From: Lysobacteraceae bacterium
Lineage (GTDB): Bacteria; Pseudomonadota; Gammaproteobacteria; Xanthomonadales; Xanthomonadaceae
Length of the DNA stretch: 64,000 bases
NCBI GenBank assembly: GCA_031263725.1
Contig: JAISFF010000007.1
Coordinates: forward strand, 1 to 64,000
Direction: 5' to 3'
Of the stretch, positions 1-9,207 are shown in pieces; the first letter of the stretch is position 1, and every line of letters begins with the position of its first letter. The notes beneath the pieces were generated by a model. The model saw nothing but the letters and a program-made list of their open reading frames with translations, did not search any database and was not told the DNA's origin. Position numbers and translations under genes: made by a program.

Positions 1-1
1 C

Positions 2-82
2 GAACGGTTCTACAACGCACGGCGCCAGCACTCAACGCTGGGATACGTCAGCCCCATGCAGTTCGAGGCGGCGGCTTGTTAG
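2..82 (+). CDS. IS3-family transposase OrfB, C-terminal end (partial)
   Basis: The reading frame is open from the left edge and stops at TAG 80-82. It ends in the residues YNARRQHSTLGY-SPMQFE, the typical C-terminal tail of IS3-family OrfB integrases, just after the catalytic DDE domain. Only 26 residues are visible, so the catalytic residues lie outside the window. The IS right end follows directly. This is seen in the sequence together with family knowledge of IS3 OrfB; the exact IS name cannot be given from this fragment. Confidence 0.85.
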   Translation, partial: ERFYNARRQHSTLGYVSPMQFEAAAC

Positions 83-92
83 GTTAAACAAC

Positions 93-120
93 TTGTCCGG
101 AAAAATGGGGCAAGGCCACA
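93..120 (+). mobile_element. Right terminal inverted repeat of the IS3-family element
   Basis: The stretch starting TTGTCCGGAAAAATGGGG and ending in CA at about 120 lies 11 bases after the OrfB stop. It resembles the ends of IS3-family elements, which terminate in CA. The left end is outside the window, so the inverted repeat and the target duplication cannot be confirmed; the exact boundary is inferred. Confidence 0.55.
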
Positions 121-171
121 TAGGTGCTATACAGCTATGGGCATGCGTTAGGTTCTGCGCTGGCAGATGCC

Positions 172-450
172 CTAGACCAACGCGCGCAGCACGTGCTCGG
201 GATCCTTTTTCAATGCGCGCAGCAATGCGCGAGACGGGTCGCTCGGCTCACGACGCCCCTGTTCCCAGTTCTGCAACGTGGTCACGGGAACGTCGATCAG
301 CTTGGCCTGCGATAAACCGGTCGCTTGGCGGATACACTTGATGTTGGTTGCATCGACATGGAACTCGCGCGAAGGCGCACGCTCGCCACGGACGATTTCG
401 TCCATCTGCGTCACGCTTTCCAGCAGTTCGTCGAACAGAGTCTTCTCCAT
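172..450 (-). CDS. XRE-family antitoxin-like protein with a shortened helix-turn-helix
   Basis: This 92-residue protein resembles the HigA/NadS-type antitoxins that begin MEKTLFDELLESV and carry a C-terminal HTH. A strong GGAGG lies about 7 bases before the ATG at 450. The HTH region reads LSQAK-LIDVPVTTLQNWEQ. Relatives usually have about three more residues (such as FAR or FAK) after LSQAK, so helix packing at the start of the DNA-binding motif may be disturbed. No complete toxin gene lies beside it. The gene ends only about 50 bases from the IS3 end, which suggests a locus damaged or orphaned by IS activity. The family call is firm; function is uncertain. Confidence 0.7.
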   Translation of the reverse strand: MEKTLFDELLESVTQMDEIVRGERAPSREFHVDATNIKCIRQATGLSQAKLIDVPVTTLQNWEQGRREPSDPSRALLRALKKDPEHVLRALV

Positions 451-540
451 GTCTTACCTCCAAGTCTCGACGATCCTGCGGAGCGCTTTGTGCTGTGAAT
501 ACCGGGGAATCGTTCGTCTCAGGCATGTGATCTCCTGAGC

Positions 541-1151
541 TTTGTGACCGACCGCTTCTGGCCGGAAGTCGACATCCATTACCACTCAGGTCTGAGTTGG
601 TCTGGGCGAGGATGGAGACTTCGACCTAATCAGGGAGAGGCGTGGATACGAACGCGAATGAATCCGACGTGTAGCCATCAGGCCTAAGGGAGTTCCATGC
701 CTCTTTGGTCCGTAGCCTTTGCATCAACTCCTGACGTTTTGATCGGTAGAGGAATTTCCTGAAGGAAGTACCCCCTCATGATCGATGGCCCGAAGTTTGG
801 ACTGGTTGCTTAGCCAGCTGTTTTCGTAGCTATCGGGGTGTATTGAACAGGGAACCTCTGCGGTTTTCGCAAGTGCCCTGAAAAAGTAGGGTAAAAATAC
901 AAATAAAATCAATAACATAAAAATTCATTCGTCAAACAGAAGCAGCAGGGCGACTGAGCACGTCCGAAAACACCGTCCCAATCGACCGGAAAGCCCGCGA
1001 AAGCGGGCTTTCCGTCGGTTTGGTCCATGTTCCCCCGTCCACCGACGGCTCGTAGCTGACCGGCCGATGACTTCATCGATCTTGTGGCCGCACGCCGCAT
1101 GCGGAGGATTTCCCCGCCAACGACGGAGGCGGGTTTCCACTTGGGGCGTGC
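541..1151. other. Intergenic region without a recognisable gene
   Basis: No convincing reading frame was found on either strand. A strong stem-loop lies at 987-1014. A weaker GC-rich hairpin (CCCGCC/GGCGGG, about 1112-1133) lies just past the stop of the leftward MFS gene; either could end that transcript. Directly upstream of the antitoxin, the other frame ends KALRRIVETWR then stop at 454-456. This could be the tail of a lost partner gene, but it was not recognised. Confidence 0.6.
987..1014. terminator. Stem-loop, probable terminator
   Basis: A perfect inverted repeat, GGAAAGCCCGC / GCGGGCTTTCC, surrounds a GAAA loop. The arms end in AAA/TTT, so it can act in either direction, most likely for the leftward cysS-sufE-MFS unit. 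There is no long T-run. Confidence 0.6.
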
Positions 1152-2411
1152 TTACTGCAGGTCGCGCAGGTTCAGCCGTCGCAGCTTGGGGGCTTTGACC
1201 GAAGCGATGCCAATCACGCCCAGAATGGCGAAACCGCCGACGATCACGGCGGGAACCAGTCCCAGCAGGCGCGCCATGCTGCCCGCGTAGAAAGCTCCCA
1301 GTTCGTTGGACGAGCCGATGAAAATGCCGTTGATCGACGACACCCGCCCGCGCATCTCGTCGGGCGTGGCCAATTGCAGGATGGTCGAGCGGACCACGAC
1401 GGAGACGCCGTCGCAGGCGCCATAAGCGAGCAGGATCACGGCCGACAGCCAGAAATTCCGTGAAAGGCCGAAAGCGATGACGGAAACGCCGAAACAGGCC
1501 ACCGCGATCAGCAGCGCCCGTCCCGCGTTTTCCTGCAACGGATGCCGGGCCAGCCAGAGGCCCGCGCAGATCGAACCGATCGCGGGCGCGGCTCGCAGTA
1601 TTCCCAACCCTTCCGGGCCGTGGTGCAGGATGTCGTGAATGAAGGCCGGCAGCATCGCCACCACGCCGCCGAGCAGCACGGAGAACATGTCCAGCGACAT
1701 CGCGCCGAGCATGATCTGATTGCCGAACACGAAGCGCAGTCCTTCGCGGATGCTGGCGAAGATCGGCGCGCGTTCAGCGCTTGCCGGAGGTTCGCGGACG
1801 CCGCGCAGGCTCCCGATCACGATCATCGAGGTCAGGGCGAAGCCCGCGGCCACGCCGTAGGCGAGCTGCGGACTGCCCCAGCCGACCAGGACGCCGCCCA
1901 GGGCCGGGCCGATCACCATGCCGGCCTGGAAGATCACGCTGCCCAGGCCGGCGCCGCGGGCGAACTGGTCGCGTTCGAGCACGCGCGCGAACAACGCGTT
2001 GTAGATCGGGGTCAGGAAGGAGCGGACCATTCCGGTCAACGCGATTGCCGCGTAGATCGGCCAGATGCCATGGAACGGCAGCCAGCCCAGGGCGAAAACC
2101 ATCAATGCCAGCGCCGTCAACGCCAATCCCAGACAGGCCATCATCCCCAGCCTGCGGCGGGGCAGATGATCGACCAGATAGCCGGCGAACGGCGCTATGC
2201 AGAAATAAGGCAGGACTTCGGCCAGTCCGATCAGGCCCAGCGAAAAGGGCTTTCCGGTGATGACATACACATGCCAGCCGACCGCGACCGCAACGATCTG
2301 GTAGGAGAGGATCGCGCAGATGCGATAGACGAGCAGGGTAATGAAGCCACGATTACGCAACAGCGCCGAGGCGCTGGTATCCGGGGTCGGATTCGGAGGT
2401 TCTTCGTTCAC
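1152..2411 (-). CDS. MFS transporter
   Basis: This 419-residue integral membrane protein is predicted to act as a proton-coupled exporter in the inner membrane. The sequence alternates long hydrophobic segments with short basic loops, including DHLPRRRLG after the second or third helix, the position of the MFS cytoplasmic loop motif. Overall it resembles the EntS-like MFS_3 group of roughly 400-residue exporters. The start is GTG at 2411; it overlaps the sufE stop by four bases (GTGA), so the two are translationally coupled. Substrate is unknown. Context (cysS, sufE) hints at no particular cargo. Confidence 0.8.
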   Translation of the reverse strand: MNEEPPNPTPDTSASALLRNRGFITLLVYRICAILSYQIVAVAVGWHVYVITGKPFSLGLIGLAEVLPYFCIAPFAGYLVDHLPRRRLGMMACLGLALTALALMVFALGWLPFHGIWPIYAAIALTGMVRSFLTPIYNALFARVLERDQFARGAGLGSVIFQAGMVIGPALGGVLVGWGSPQLAYGVAAGFALTSMIVIGSLRGVREPPASAERAPIFASIREGLRFVFGNQIMLGAMSLDMFSVLLGGVVAMLPAFIHDILHHGPEGLGILRAAPAIGSICAGLWLARHPLQENAGRALLIAVACFGVSVIAFGLSRNFWLSAVILLAYGACDGVSVVVRSTILQLATPDEMRGRVSSINGIFIGSSNELGAFYAGSMARLLGLVPAVIVGGFAILGVIGIASVKAPKLRRLNLRDLQ

Positions 2412-2845
2412 GCTTGTCGGCCTGCGGTATCGCGGATGAAACCGAGCAATGCGGCCAGGCCATTGCTGCGGGTCGGGGAGAGATGCCTGGACAGGCCGAT
2501 GCTCTGGATGTACTCGGGTTCAGTCGCCATGATTTCAGCGGCGGAACGGCCCGAATACACCCGCAGCGCGAGATAGATCAGGCCGGAAACGATGCTGGAA
2601 TCGCTTATCGCGTGAAAGTTCAGACATTCGCCGTCGCCCTGCGGAACGATCCACACCTGCGATTGGCAACCGTGCAGGCGATGCTCCTCGGTCTTCCATT
2701 CTTCGGGGAAAGGAGGCAGCTTGCGACCCAGGTCGATCAGATACTGATAGCGTCCGGACCAGTCGCCGAGCAGCGAGAATTCGTCGGCGATCGCGGCTTG
2801 CGCGGCGGCGGCGGTGGGTTCGAGGGGGAAGATCGTTTCAGTCAC
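2408..2845 (-). CDS. SufE-family sulfur acceptor protein
   Basis: This 145-residue cytosolic protein matches the SufE/CsdE family, which accepts persulfide sulfur from a cysteine desulfurase for Fe-S cluster assembly. The invariant cysteine is seen in LHGCQSQVWI at about residue 60. The start is inferred as GTG at 2845, because homologues begin just before the FPLEP region and no ATG fits. It sits between cysS and an MFS gene rather than in a suf operon, and its stop overlaps the MFS start. A choice between SufE and CsdE cannot be made from sequence alone. Confidence 0.85.
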   Translation of the reverse strand: MTETIFPLEPTAAAAQAAIADEFSLLGDWSGRYQYLIDLGRKLPPFPEEWKTEEHRLHGCQSQVWIVPQGDGECLNFHAISDSSIVSGLIYLALRVYSGRSAAEIMATEPEYIQSIGLSRHLSPTRSNGLAALLGFIRDTAGRQA

Positions 2846-2889
2846 GGGAATCGATAATAGATAGGGGGGCGTGTCGCCGGCGGCGTGGA

Positions 2890-4257
2890 TCAGGCGCGTT
2901 TCCAGCGCACACCCTGCGGCGTGTCTTCGAGCACGATGCCTTTGCCCAGCAACTCGTCGCGGATGGCATCGGCGCGGGCGAAGTCGCGGGCCTGTTTGGC
3001 TTCGGTCCGCGCATCGATCAGGGCCTGGATCTGTGCTTCGTCGTCCTGCGAGGCGCCTCGTGCGAACCAGTCGGCGGCACGCTGCTGCAGCAGTCCCAGG
3101 GCGAGGCCGGCGCCCAGCAGGCCGGCCTTGGCGTGTCGCTTCTGTTCCGTCGAATCCGCCTTGCGGGCCTCGGATGCCAGACGCGAGATCTCGGCCAGCG
3201 CGGCCGGGGTATTGAGATCGTCGTCGAGATTGGCCTCGATGCTGTCGGGGATGCGGGCCTCGACCGGTTCCCCGCCCAGGTCGCGCAGGGTCCCGTACAG
3301 CCTGTCGAGGGTCCGCACCGATTGCTCGATCAAAGCGTCGGACCAATCCAGCGGCTGCCGGTAGTGCGCCGACAGCAATGCATAGCGCAGTGCCTCGGCC
3401 GGGTGCTTTTCCAGCAGCGCGTGCACGGTTTCGATGTTTCCCAGGGACTTGGACATCTTGGCGCCGCCGAAATTGAGCATGCCGTTGTGCAGCCAGAAAC
3501 GCGCGAAGATCCGGCCGCCGTGGGCGCACTCGCTTTGTGCGATCTCATTCTCGTGGTGGGGAAAGCGCAGGTCGATGCCGCCGGCATGAATATCGATGGT
3601 ATCGCCGAGATGGGCCGCCGCCATCGCTGAGCACTCGATGTGCCAGCCGGGGCGGCCGCGTCCCCAGGGCGAGTCCCACCCGGGAAGATCGTCGGTCGAT
3701 GGCTTCCACAGGACGAAATCGCCCGGATTCCGTTTGTAGGGGGCCACCTCCACCCGCGAGCCGGCCAGCATCTCCTCCGGACTCTGCCGCGACAGCTTGC
3801 CGTATTCGGGAAAACGATCGACCGCGAACAGGACATGGCCTTCGGCGGCATAGGCATGGCCGTTGCCGACCAGTTGCTCGATCATCGCGATGATCTGCGG
3901 AATATGCGCCGTGGCTTCGGGCTCGATATCCGGTGGCGCCACGCCCAGAGCGGCCATGTCGGCGCGATAGGCGGCGGCGAACCTGTCGGTGATGACGCTG
4001 ATCGGGACCTGCTGTTGCCTGGCCGCAGCGTTGATCTTGTCATCGACATCGGTGATGTTGCGGGCGTACCGCAACGCGCCATGGCGCCGCCGCAGCAGCG
4101 CCGCCAGCACGCCGAATACCACCGGGCCGCGCGCATTGCCAATGTGCACATAGTTGTAGACCGTCGGCCCGCAGACGTACATGGTCGGCTGTCCGGGCAC
4201 CTGTGGCTCGAAAGCCCGGATTTGCCGTTCCAAGGTGTTGTACAGACGCAGACTCAT
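2890..4257 (-). CDS. cysS: Cysteinyl-tRNA synthetase
   Basis: This 455-residue class I aminoacyl-tRNA synthetase charges tRNA-Cys. Visible motifs are [13 protein letters not shown] near residues 29-41 (zinc-ligand Cys and the HIGH signature), the second zinc region [10 protein letters not shown] and [10 protein letters not shown], and AKMSKSLGN (KMSKS loop). The ATG at 4257 is chosen over an in-frame ATG 24 bases upstream because family proteins begin with MSLRLYNTL. It is the first gene of the leftward cysS-sufE-MFS unit; 44 bases separate it from sufE. The length is typical for the family. Confidence 0.97.
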   Translation of the reverse strand: MSLRLYNTLERQIRAFEPQVPGQPTMYVCGPTVYNYVHIGNARGPVVFGVLAALLRRRHGALRYARNITDVDDKINAAARQQQVPISVITDRFAAAYRADMAALGVAPPDIEPEATAHIPQIIAMIEQLVGNGHAYAAEGHVLFAVDRFPEYGKLSRQSPEEMLAGSRVEVAPYKRNPGDFVLWKPSTDDLPGWDSPWGRGRPGWHIECSAMAAAHLGDTIDIHAGGIDLRFPHHENEIAQSECAHGGRIFARFWLHNGMLNFGGAKMSKSLGNIETVHALLEKHPAEALRYALLSAHYRQPLDWSDALIEQSVRTLDRLYGTLRDLGGEPVEARIPDSIEANLDDDLNTPAALAEISRLASEARKADSTEQKRHAKAGLLGAGLALGLLQQRAADWFARGASQDDEAQIQALIDARTEAKQARDFARADAIRDELLGKGIVLEDTPQGVRWKRA

Positions 4258-4422
4258 GCGTGAACCCGATAATGAAAACACCGGATTCTACCTTTTGTAG
4301 ACCCGCGAGTTGCGGGGCGGGGGGAGAAGAATCCTGGGCGGGACGAAATCCGCGGGCACGGTTCAGCCGCTCGCAAGCCGCAGCGCCTACACTAGAGGCA
4401 TCCGCCCCTTTCTGCTGGACCC

Positions 4423-5004
4423 ATGCGCGTCATTTCCAAGCCAATGCTGTTGTTGTGTGCCTTGTTGGGGCCATTCACAGCTGCGTCGGCACAGCCGGCT
4501 TCCAATGCGGAGCCTCTTCCGCCAGCCAGCATCATGCCGGAGCCCGCTGCCAATGTCTCCATCGATTATGCGCAGGTACTGAAGGTCGAGCCGGTCTACG
4601 AAATCCTGCGTGCCGCTCGCACCGAGCAGCAGTGCGACCAGGATTCGGCGGAGCCCGATGTCGCGTCCGCCCAGGCCGCCACGCCCCAGCAGAAGGAGGA
4701 GGGGGCGTTCTCCAGGATGATGGGAGCGATCAGGGGATTGTTTTCCTCCCGCAACGATAGTGTCATCGTGGTGACGCGTGCGGTACCCTCCAGCCAGGTG
4801 AACCCGGAACAGAGCGCCGGCGAACGGCGGAACTGCCGCTTGGTCCAGGTCCAGCGCGAGTTCCAGCGTCCGGTTGCCTACGATGTCGATTACATCTATG
4901 CCGGAACCCAATACCGGTCCCGCCTGGGCGACGATCCCGGCAACCGGGTCCGCATCCGGGTCTCGATCACTCCCGATTATCCGGACACCCTTCCGGCCCA
5001 TTGA
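4423..5004 (+). CDS. Exported protein related to glycine-zipper envelope proteins
   Basis: This 193-residue protein has an N-terminal signal peptide (hydrophobic core LLLCALLGPF, cleavage around ASAQ-P) and is probably periplasmic. The body has a VLKVEPVYE segment, a variable linker, and a C-terminal block NCRLVQVQREFQRP-VAYDVDYIYAGTQY that ends in basic beta-type repeats. The same order (I/V-x-RVDPV, then Cys-rich, then Y-x-V-x-Y repeats) is found in the protein at 21229-22086. The glycine zipper present there is missing here, so the two look like paralogous or structurally related envelope proteins. Function is unknown. It stands alone just upstream of the arg leader. Confidence 0.7.
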   Translation: MRVISKPMLLLCALLGPFTAASAQPASNAEPLPPASIMPEPAANVSIDYAQVLKVEPVYEILRAARTEQQCDQDSAEPDVASAQAATPQQKEEGAFSRMMGAIRGLFSSRNDSVIVVTRAVPSSQVNPEQSAGERRNCRLVQVQREFQRPVAYDVDYIYAGTQYRSRLGDDPGNRVRIRVSITPDYPDTLPAH

Positions 5005-5059
5005 AATTTCCCGGTCCCGGCGCTTGCGTCCATACCCGTCGCGTGAGAGGATTCGGGAC

Positions 5060-5161
5060 ATGACGACTTTCCTGCAGCCACACGCCGCCAGTGCCGCCCG
5101 GATCGCTTCCGGAATGACCTCGCGCGCGCGCCGACCGCTACCCCACATTGTTGCTGGGTAA
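5060..5161 (+). CDS. Putative arginine-responsive leader peptide (33 aa)
   Basis: A short frame begins with ATG at 5060, with GAGAGGA 8-9 bases upstream, and stops at TAA 5159-5161. It carries four Arg codons: one at 5099 and three clustered at 5123, 5129 and 5132 (residues S-R-A-R-R-P). The cluster sits directly before the RNA segment that can fold into an antiterminator or terminator. An in-frame ATG at 5114 could give a 15-residue version. That it is translated, and that it senses arginyl-tRNA, is inference from this layout. Confidence 0.55.
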   Translation: MTTFLQPHAASAARIASGMTSRARRPLPHIVAG

Positions 5162-5209
5162 CCGGAGTCGTCAGTCATAACTCGGAACCCGGCCTATGCC
5201 GGGTTTTTT
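5139..5209 (+). promoter_or_regulatory. Putative transcription attenuator of the arg cluster
   Basis: Four segments can pair in two exclusive ways. Segment 1 (5139-5145, TACCCCA) pairs with segment 2 (5152-5160, TGCTGGGTA). Segment 2 (GCTGGGT, 5153-5159) can instead pair over seven bases, with one G-U, with segment 3 (ACCCGGC, 5187-5193). Segment 3 is also the left arm of the terminator (5186-5209). A ribosome stalled on the Arg codons at 5129-5134 would cover segment 1 and free segment 2 to block the terminator. This is the classic trp/his attenuator arrangement; the pairing is seen, the function is inferred. Confidence 0.55.
5186..5209 (+). terminator. Rho-independent terminator upstream of argF
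   Basis: AACCCGGC-CTAT-GCCGGGTT makes a perfect 8-bp stem with a 4-base loop, followed by a run of Ts to 5209. It lies 182 bases past the previous gene and 88 bases before argF. It is either the end of that gene's transcript or, more likely given the leader, a conditional terminator. Confidence 0.85.
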
Positions 5210-5296
5210 CGTTGCTGAATCCCGGGTGCGGAACCCGACCGGAGGCATGGTCGGATATCGCGGACCCACTACCGCAAGACGAAGCGAGGAAACACC

Positions 5297-6322
5297 ATGT
5301 CGAATACCCCGTCGTTGCAGCACTTCCTCAACACCCAGGATTGGAGCCGGCAGGACCTGGACGCGCTGCTGGGACAGGCGGCCTGGTACAAGCGGCACAA
5401 GCTGGGCGAAGAGCTCAAAGGCAGATCGATCGCGCTGATGTTCTTCAATCCGTCGATGCGGACGCGGACCAGCTTCGAAATCGGCGCATTCCAGCTCGGT
5501 GGACATGCGGTGGTATTGCAACCGGGCAAGGATGCGTGGCCCATCGAGTTCGACCTGGGCAGAGTGATGGACGGGGAGGCGGAGGAACACATCGCCGAAG
5601 TGGCCAGGGTACTGGGACGCTATGTCGACCTGATCGGCGTGCGCGCGTTCCCGAAGTTCGTGGACTGGTCCATCGATCGCGAGGACAAGGTGCTGAAAAG
5701 CTTCGCCAGGTATTCGCCGGTCCCGGTGATCAACATGGAAACGATTACGCATCCCTGTCAGGAACTGGCGCATATCCTCGCGTTGCAGCAGCATTTCGAC
5801 ACCGACGATCTGCGCGGCAGGAAATACGTGCTGACCTGGACCTATCATCCGAAGGCGCTCAATACCGCGGTCGCGAACTCGGCGCTGACGATCGCCACGC
5901 GCATGGGCATGGATGTCACTCTCCTGTGTCCGAACGAGGAGTACCTCCTCGATCCGCGCTACATGGACTGGGCCAGGCAGAACGCGGCCGAGAGCGGCGG
6001 CGCGCTGCAGGTCAGCCACGACATCGAAAGCGCCTACCGCGGCGCCGACGTGGTCTATGCCAAGAGCTGGGGAGCGCTGCCGTACTTCGGCGATTGGGAT
6101 GCGGAAAAAGCGATCCGTGACCGCTACAAGCATTTCATGGTGGACGAAGCCAAGATGGCGCTGACCAACAATGGCGTCTTCAGTCATTGCCTGCCGTTGC
6201 GTCGCAATATCAAGGCCACGGATGCGGTGATGGATTCGCCGCAATGCATCGCCATCGACGAGGCCGAGAATCGCCTGCACGTGCAGAAAGCGATCATGGC
6301 CCGGCTGATTCGTTCGGTATGA
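5297..6322 (+). CDS. argF: N-acetylornithine carbamoyltransferase
   Basis: This 341-residue cytosolic enzyme transfers the carbamoyl group to N-acetyl-L-ornithine, giving N-acetylcitrulline. This is the Xanthomonas variant of arginine synthesis that keeps the acetyl group past the ornithine stage. The carbamoyl-phosphate loop SMRTRT is at 53-58, and HPCQELAH and HCLPLRRN are present. By alignment to the X. campestris enzyme, Trp77, Glu92 (which selects acetyl over succinyl substrates) and the carboxylated Lys302 correspond to W81, E96 and K306 here. All are kept. It is the first structural gene of the cluster, downstream of the putative attenuator. Confidence 0.95.
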   Translation: MSNTPSLQHFLNTQDWSRQDLDALLGQAAWYKRHKLGEELKGRSIALMFFNPSMRTRTSFEIGAFQLGGHAVVLQPGKDAWPIEFDLGRVMDGEAEEHIAEVARVLGRYVDLIGVRAFPKFVDWSIDREDKVLKSFARYSPVPVINMETITHPCQELAHILALQQHFDTDDLRGRKYVLTWTYHPKALNTAVANSALTIATRMGMDVTLLCPNEEYLLDPRYMDWARQNAAESGGALQVSHDIESAYRGADVVYAKSWGALPYFGDWDAEKAIRDRYKHFMVDEAKMALTNNGVFSHCLPLRRNIKATDAVMDSPQCIAIDEAENRLHVQKAIMARLIRSV

Positions 6323-6440
6323 CCGCGCATGTGCCCAGATCGATACCGTTGAACCGGTGTCGCCGGCGCAGGCCGCTTCATTTGCATGCGTTTTGCCATT
6401 CATCCGGCGGGCCTTGTCCGCCATCAACAGGATTCGAGCT

Positions 6441-7634
6441 ATGAGCAAGAAAGATGTTGTCCTGGCCTTTTCGGGCGGACTCGATACCAGCTTCTGCATT
6501 CCTTACCTGCAGGAGCAAGGCTATGCGGTACATACCGTGTTCGCCGATACCGGCGGCGTCGATGCCGACGAACGCGCCTATATCGAGAAGCGGGCCGCCG
6601 AACTGGGCGCGGCCAGTCATGTCACCATCGATGGCGGACCGGCGATCTGGGACGGTTTCGTCAAGCCGTTCGTATGGGCCGGGGAAGGCTATCAGGGGCA
6701 GTATCCGCTGCTGGTTTCCGACCGCTACCTGATCGTGGCCGAAACCCTCAAGCGTGCCGCCGAACTGGGCACCGGGCTCGTCGCTCACGGCTGCACCGGC
6801 ATGGGCAACGATCAGGTCCGTTTCGACCTCGCGGTCAAGGCCTCGGGCGATTACACGATCATCGCCCCGATCCGCGAGATCCAGAAGGAGCACACTCAGA
6901 CCCGCGCTTACGAGCAGAAGTATCTGGAGGAGCGCGGTTTCGATGTGCGTTCCAGGCAGAAGAGCTACACCATCAATGAAAACGTCCTCGGCATCACCAT
7001 GTCCGGTGGCGAGATCGATCGCTGGGAAGCGCCCGGTGACGGGGTGCGCGGTTGGTGCGTGCCGCGCAGCGCCTGGCCGGGCGTGCCGTTGCGGGTCACG
7101 CTGACCTTCAAGAATGGCGAGGCGGTGGCCCTGGACGGCAAGCCGCTGGAAGGCGCCAGGCTGCTGGCCAGGCTCAATGTCATGTTCGCGCAGTACGGCG
7201 TCGGGCGCGGCATGTATACCGGCGACACCACGGTTGGCCTGAAGGGCAGGATCGTGTTCGAAGCGCCGGGCCTGATTTCGCTGCTGACGGCGCATCGCGC
7301 GCTGGAGGAGGCGGTGCTGACCAAACTGCAGAACCGCTTCAAGCCCGATGTCGCGCGCAAGTGGGTGGAGCTGGTCTACGAAGGCTTCTATTACGATCCG
7401 CTGAAAACCGATCTGGAAGCCTTCCTGGCCTCGTCGCAGGTCATGGTCAACGGCGAGGTGACGCTGGAGACGCGCGGCGGACGCGTCGATGCGGTGGCGG
7501 TGAAGTCTCCGCACATCCTCAATGCCAAGGGCGCCACCTACGCGCAATCGGCGGACTGGGGCGTGGCCGAGGCGGAGGGGTTCATCCGCCTGTATGGCAT
7601 GAGTTCCACGCTGTGGGCCGAGGTCAACCAGTAA
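6441..7634 (+). CDS. argG: Argininosuccinate synthase
   Basis: This 397-residue enzyme joins citrulline and aspartate with ATP to make argininosuccinate. The N-terminal N-type ATP pyrophosphatase P-loop AFSGGLDTS is visible, as is the downstream [12 protein letters not shown] block. The ATG at 6441 is chosen because homologues begin shortly before [10 protein letters not shown] and AGGA precedes it by about 9 bases. In this pathway deacetylation by ArgE presumably supplies citrulline. It lies 118 bases after argF and 6 bases before the GNAT gene. Confidence 0.96.
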   Translation: MSKKDVVLAFSGGLDTSFCIPYLQEQGYAVHTVFADTGGVDADERAYIEKRAAELGAASHVTIDGGPAIWDGFVKPFVWAGEGYQGQYPLLVSDRYLIVAETLKRAAELGTGLVAHGCTGMGNDQVRFDLAVKASGDYTIIAPIREIQKEHTQTRAYEQKYLEERGFDVRSRQKSYTINENVLGITMSGGEIDRWEAPGDGVRGWCVPRSAWPGVPLRVTLTFKNGEAVALDGKPLEGARLLARLNVMFAQYGVGRGMYTGDTTVGLKGRIVFEAPGLISLLTAHRALEEAVLTKLQNRFKPDVARKWVELVYEGFYYDPLKTDLEAFLASSQVMVNGEVTLETRGGRVDAVAVKSPHILNAKGATYAQSADWGVAEAEGFIRLYGMSSTLWAEVNQ

Positions 7635-7640
7635 CCGCAC

Positions 7641-8084
7641 ATGGGCGCGCTACGCATCAGCACGGACAGGACTGAGCTGGATCTCGGCATGATCCACCGG
7701 TTCCTCTCGACCCAGGCGTACTGGAGCCGCGGGGTTGAACGGGAGCAGGTCGGAAACGCCATCGCGCACTCGCTGTGCTTTGGCGGCTACCTGGAAGACC
7801 AACAGGTGGCGTTCGCGCGGATGATCACCGATTACACCGGTTTCGCCTATCTGGCCGATGTGTTCGTGCTGCCGGAACACCGTGGTCGCGGCCATGGCAT
7901 CGCCCTGATCGAGGCCGTGATGGCGCACCCGGTGGCGCGGAAGGTGCGCAAGTTCATGTTGACCACATCCGACGCCCAAGGGTTGTATGCGAAGTTCGGG
8001 TTTGCCGAATTGTCCAACCCGCGCATCATCATGGAGCGGCTGCGGGCGCAGCCGGAACCCGTCGCCGTTTCCGGCGCGGTTTGA
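7641..8084 (+). CDS. GNAT-family N-acetyltransferase
   Basis: This 147-residue single-domain GNAT has the acetyl-CoA pyrophosphate loop motif LPEHRGRGHG followed by IALIEAV, and a C-terminal TSDAQGLYAKFGF segment typical of small GNATs. It is embedded in the arg operon, 6 bases after argG and 25 before argE. A GNAT at this position is familiar in Xanthomonas arg clusters, but its substrate is not known from sequence. N-acetylglutamate synthesis is already covered by the fused argBA, so a different acceptor, or a backup role, is possible. Confidence 0.85.
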   Translation: MGALRISTDRTELDLGMIHRFLSTQAYWSRGVEREQVGNAIAHSLCFGGYLEDQQVAFARMITDYTGFAYLADVFVLPEHRGRGHGIALIEAVMAHPVARKVRKFMLTTSDAQGLYAKFGFAELSNPRIIMERLRAQPEPVAVSGAV

Positions 8085-8109
8085 CGCCGCCTAGCGAGAT
8101 TGCATATTC

Positions 8110-9207
8110 ATGGCCGAGTTGCTGGACAAAACGCTCGAACACCTTGCCGCACTGGTGGCGTTCGATACCCGCAATCCGCCGCGGATGATCGATGCCGGCG
8201 GCATCTTCGATTATCTGCGGCAGCATTTGCCCGGTTTCAGGATCGAAGTCACCGACCATGGCGCCGGCGCGGTCAGTCTGTATGCCGTGCGCGGCAAGCC
8301 GCGCTATCTGTTCAACGTGCATCTGGACACGGTGCCGGATTCGCCGCAATGGAGCGCGAACCCGCATGTGCTCCGCCTCGGCGAGGACCGCGCCGTGGGG
8401 TTGGGAGCCTGCGACATCAAGGGCGCGGCGGCGGGACTGCTGGCCGCGGCCAATGCCAGCGATGGCGATGCGGCGTTCCTGTTTTCCTCGGACGAGGAAG
8501 CCAACGATCCGCGCTGCATCGCTGCCTTCCTGAGCCGCGGGATTCCGTTCGAAGCGGTATCGGTGGCCGAACCGACCATGAGCCGCGTGGTCCTGGCGCA
8601 TCGCGGCATCAGCTCCGTGCTGATGCGGTTTCGCGGCGTTGCCGGCCATGCCTCGGGCAAGCAGGAACCGGCGGCCAGCGCCTTGCATCAGGCGATCCGC
8701 TGGGGCGGACGGGCATTGGATCATGTCGACGCGCTGGGCAGCGAACAATTCGGTGGCCTGGGCGGCCTGCGTTTCAACATCGGTCGCATCGAAGGCGGGA
8801 TCAAAGCCAACATGATCGCGCCGGACGCCGAGCTGCGCTTCAATTTCCGGCCGCTGCCATCGATGGATATCGATGGGCTGTTGGCCACGTTTTCCGGATT
8901 CGCGCATCCAGTAGCGGCGGAGTTCACCGAGACTTTCCGCGGGCCGAGCCTGCCCGGCGGCGAGGCCGCGCAAGCCTGGAGCAGGCAGGACGCGGCCAGG
9001 AAGGTCGCCGAGTCGCTCGGCCTGCCGGTCGGCGCAGCGGTGGATTTCTGGACCGAGGCCGCGCTGTTTTCGCAGGCCGGCTATACCGCGTGGGTTTATG
9101 GCCCGGGCGATATCGCCCAGGCTCATGCCGCCGACGAATGGGTGGCTTTCGATCAACTACGACACTATGCCGAGCAGGCATACCGGATCATCGACCATGG
9201 AACATAA
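8110..9207 (+). CDS. argE: N-acetylornithine/N-acetylcitrulline deacetylase
   Basis: This 365-residue M20-family metallohydrolase removes the acetyl group in arginine synthesis. With an acetylornithine carbamoyltransferase upstream, the physiological substrate is expected to be N-acetylcitrulline. Metal-site residues are visible: H71 and D73 in VHLDTVP, D102 in GACDIKG, and E129-E130 in SSDEEA. The M20 dimerisation lid lies in the middle, around [11 protein letters not shown]. The last 11 bases overlap the start of argBA, so translation is probably coupled. Confidence 0.92.
   Translation: MAELLDKTLEHLAALVAFDTRNPPRMIDAGGIFDYLRQHLPGFRIEVTDHGAGAVSLYAVRGKPRYLFNVHLDTVPDSPQWSANPHVLRLGEDRAVGLGACDIKGAAAGLLAAANASDGDAAFLFSSDEEANDPRCIAAFLSRGIPFEAVSVAEPTMSRVVLAHRGISSVLMRFRGVAGHASGKQEPAASALHQAIRWGGRALDHVDALGSEQFGGLGGLRFNIGRIEGGIKANMIAPDAELRFNFRPLPSMDIDGLLATFSGFAHPVAAEFTETFRGPSLPGGEAAQAWSRQDAARKVAESLGLPVGAAVDFWTEAALFSQAGYTAWVYGPGDIAQAHAADEWVAFDQLRHYAEQAYRIIDHGT

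Noticed and set aside
5186..5209. Reading this hairpin only as the terminator of the gene at 4423-5004
   Set aside because: Possible, but 182 bases is far for that, and the leader frame plus the alternative pairing fit attenuation better. Kept as a rival explanation.
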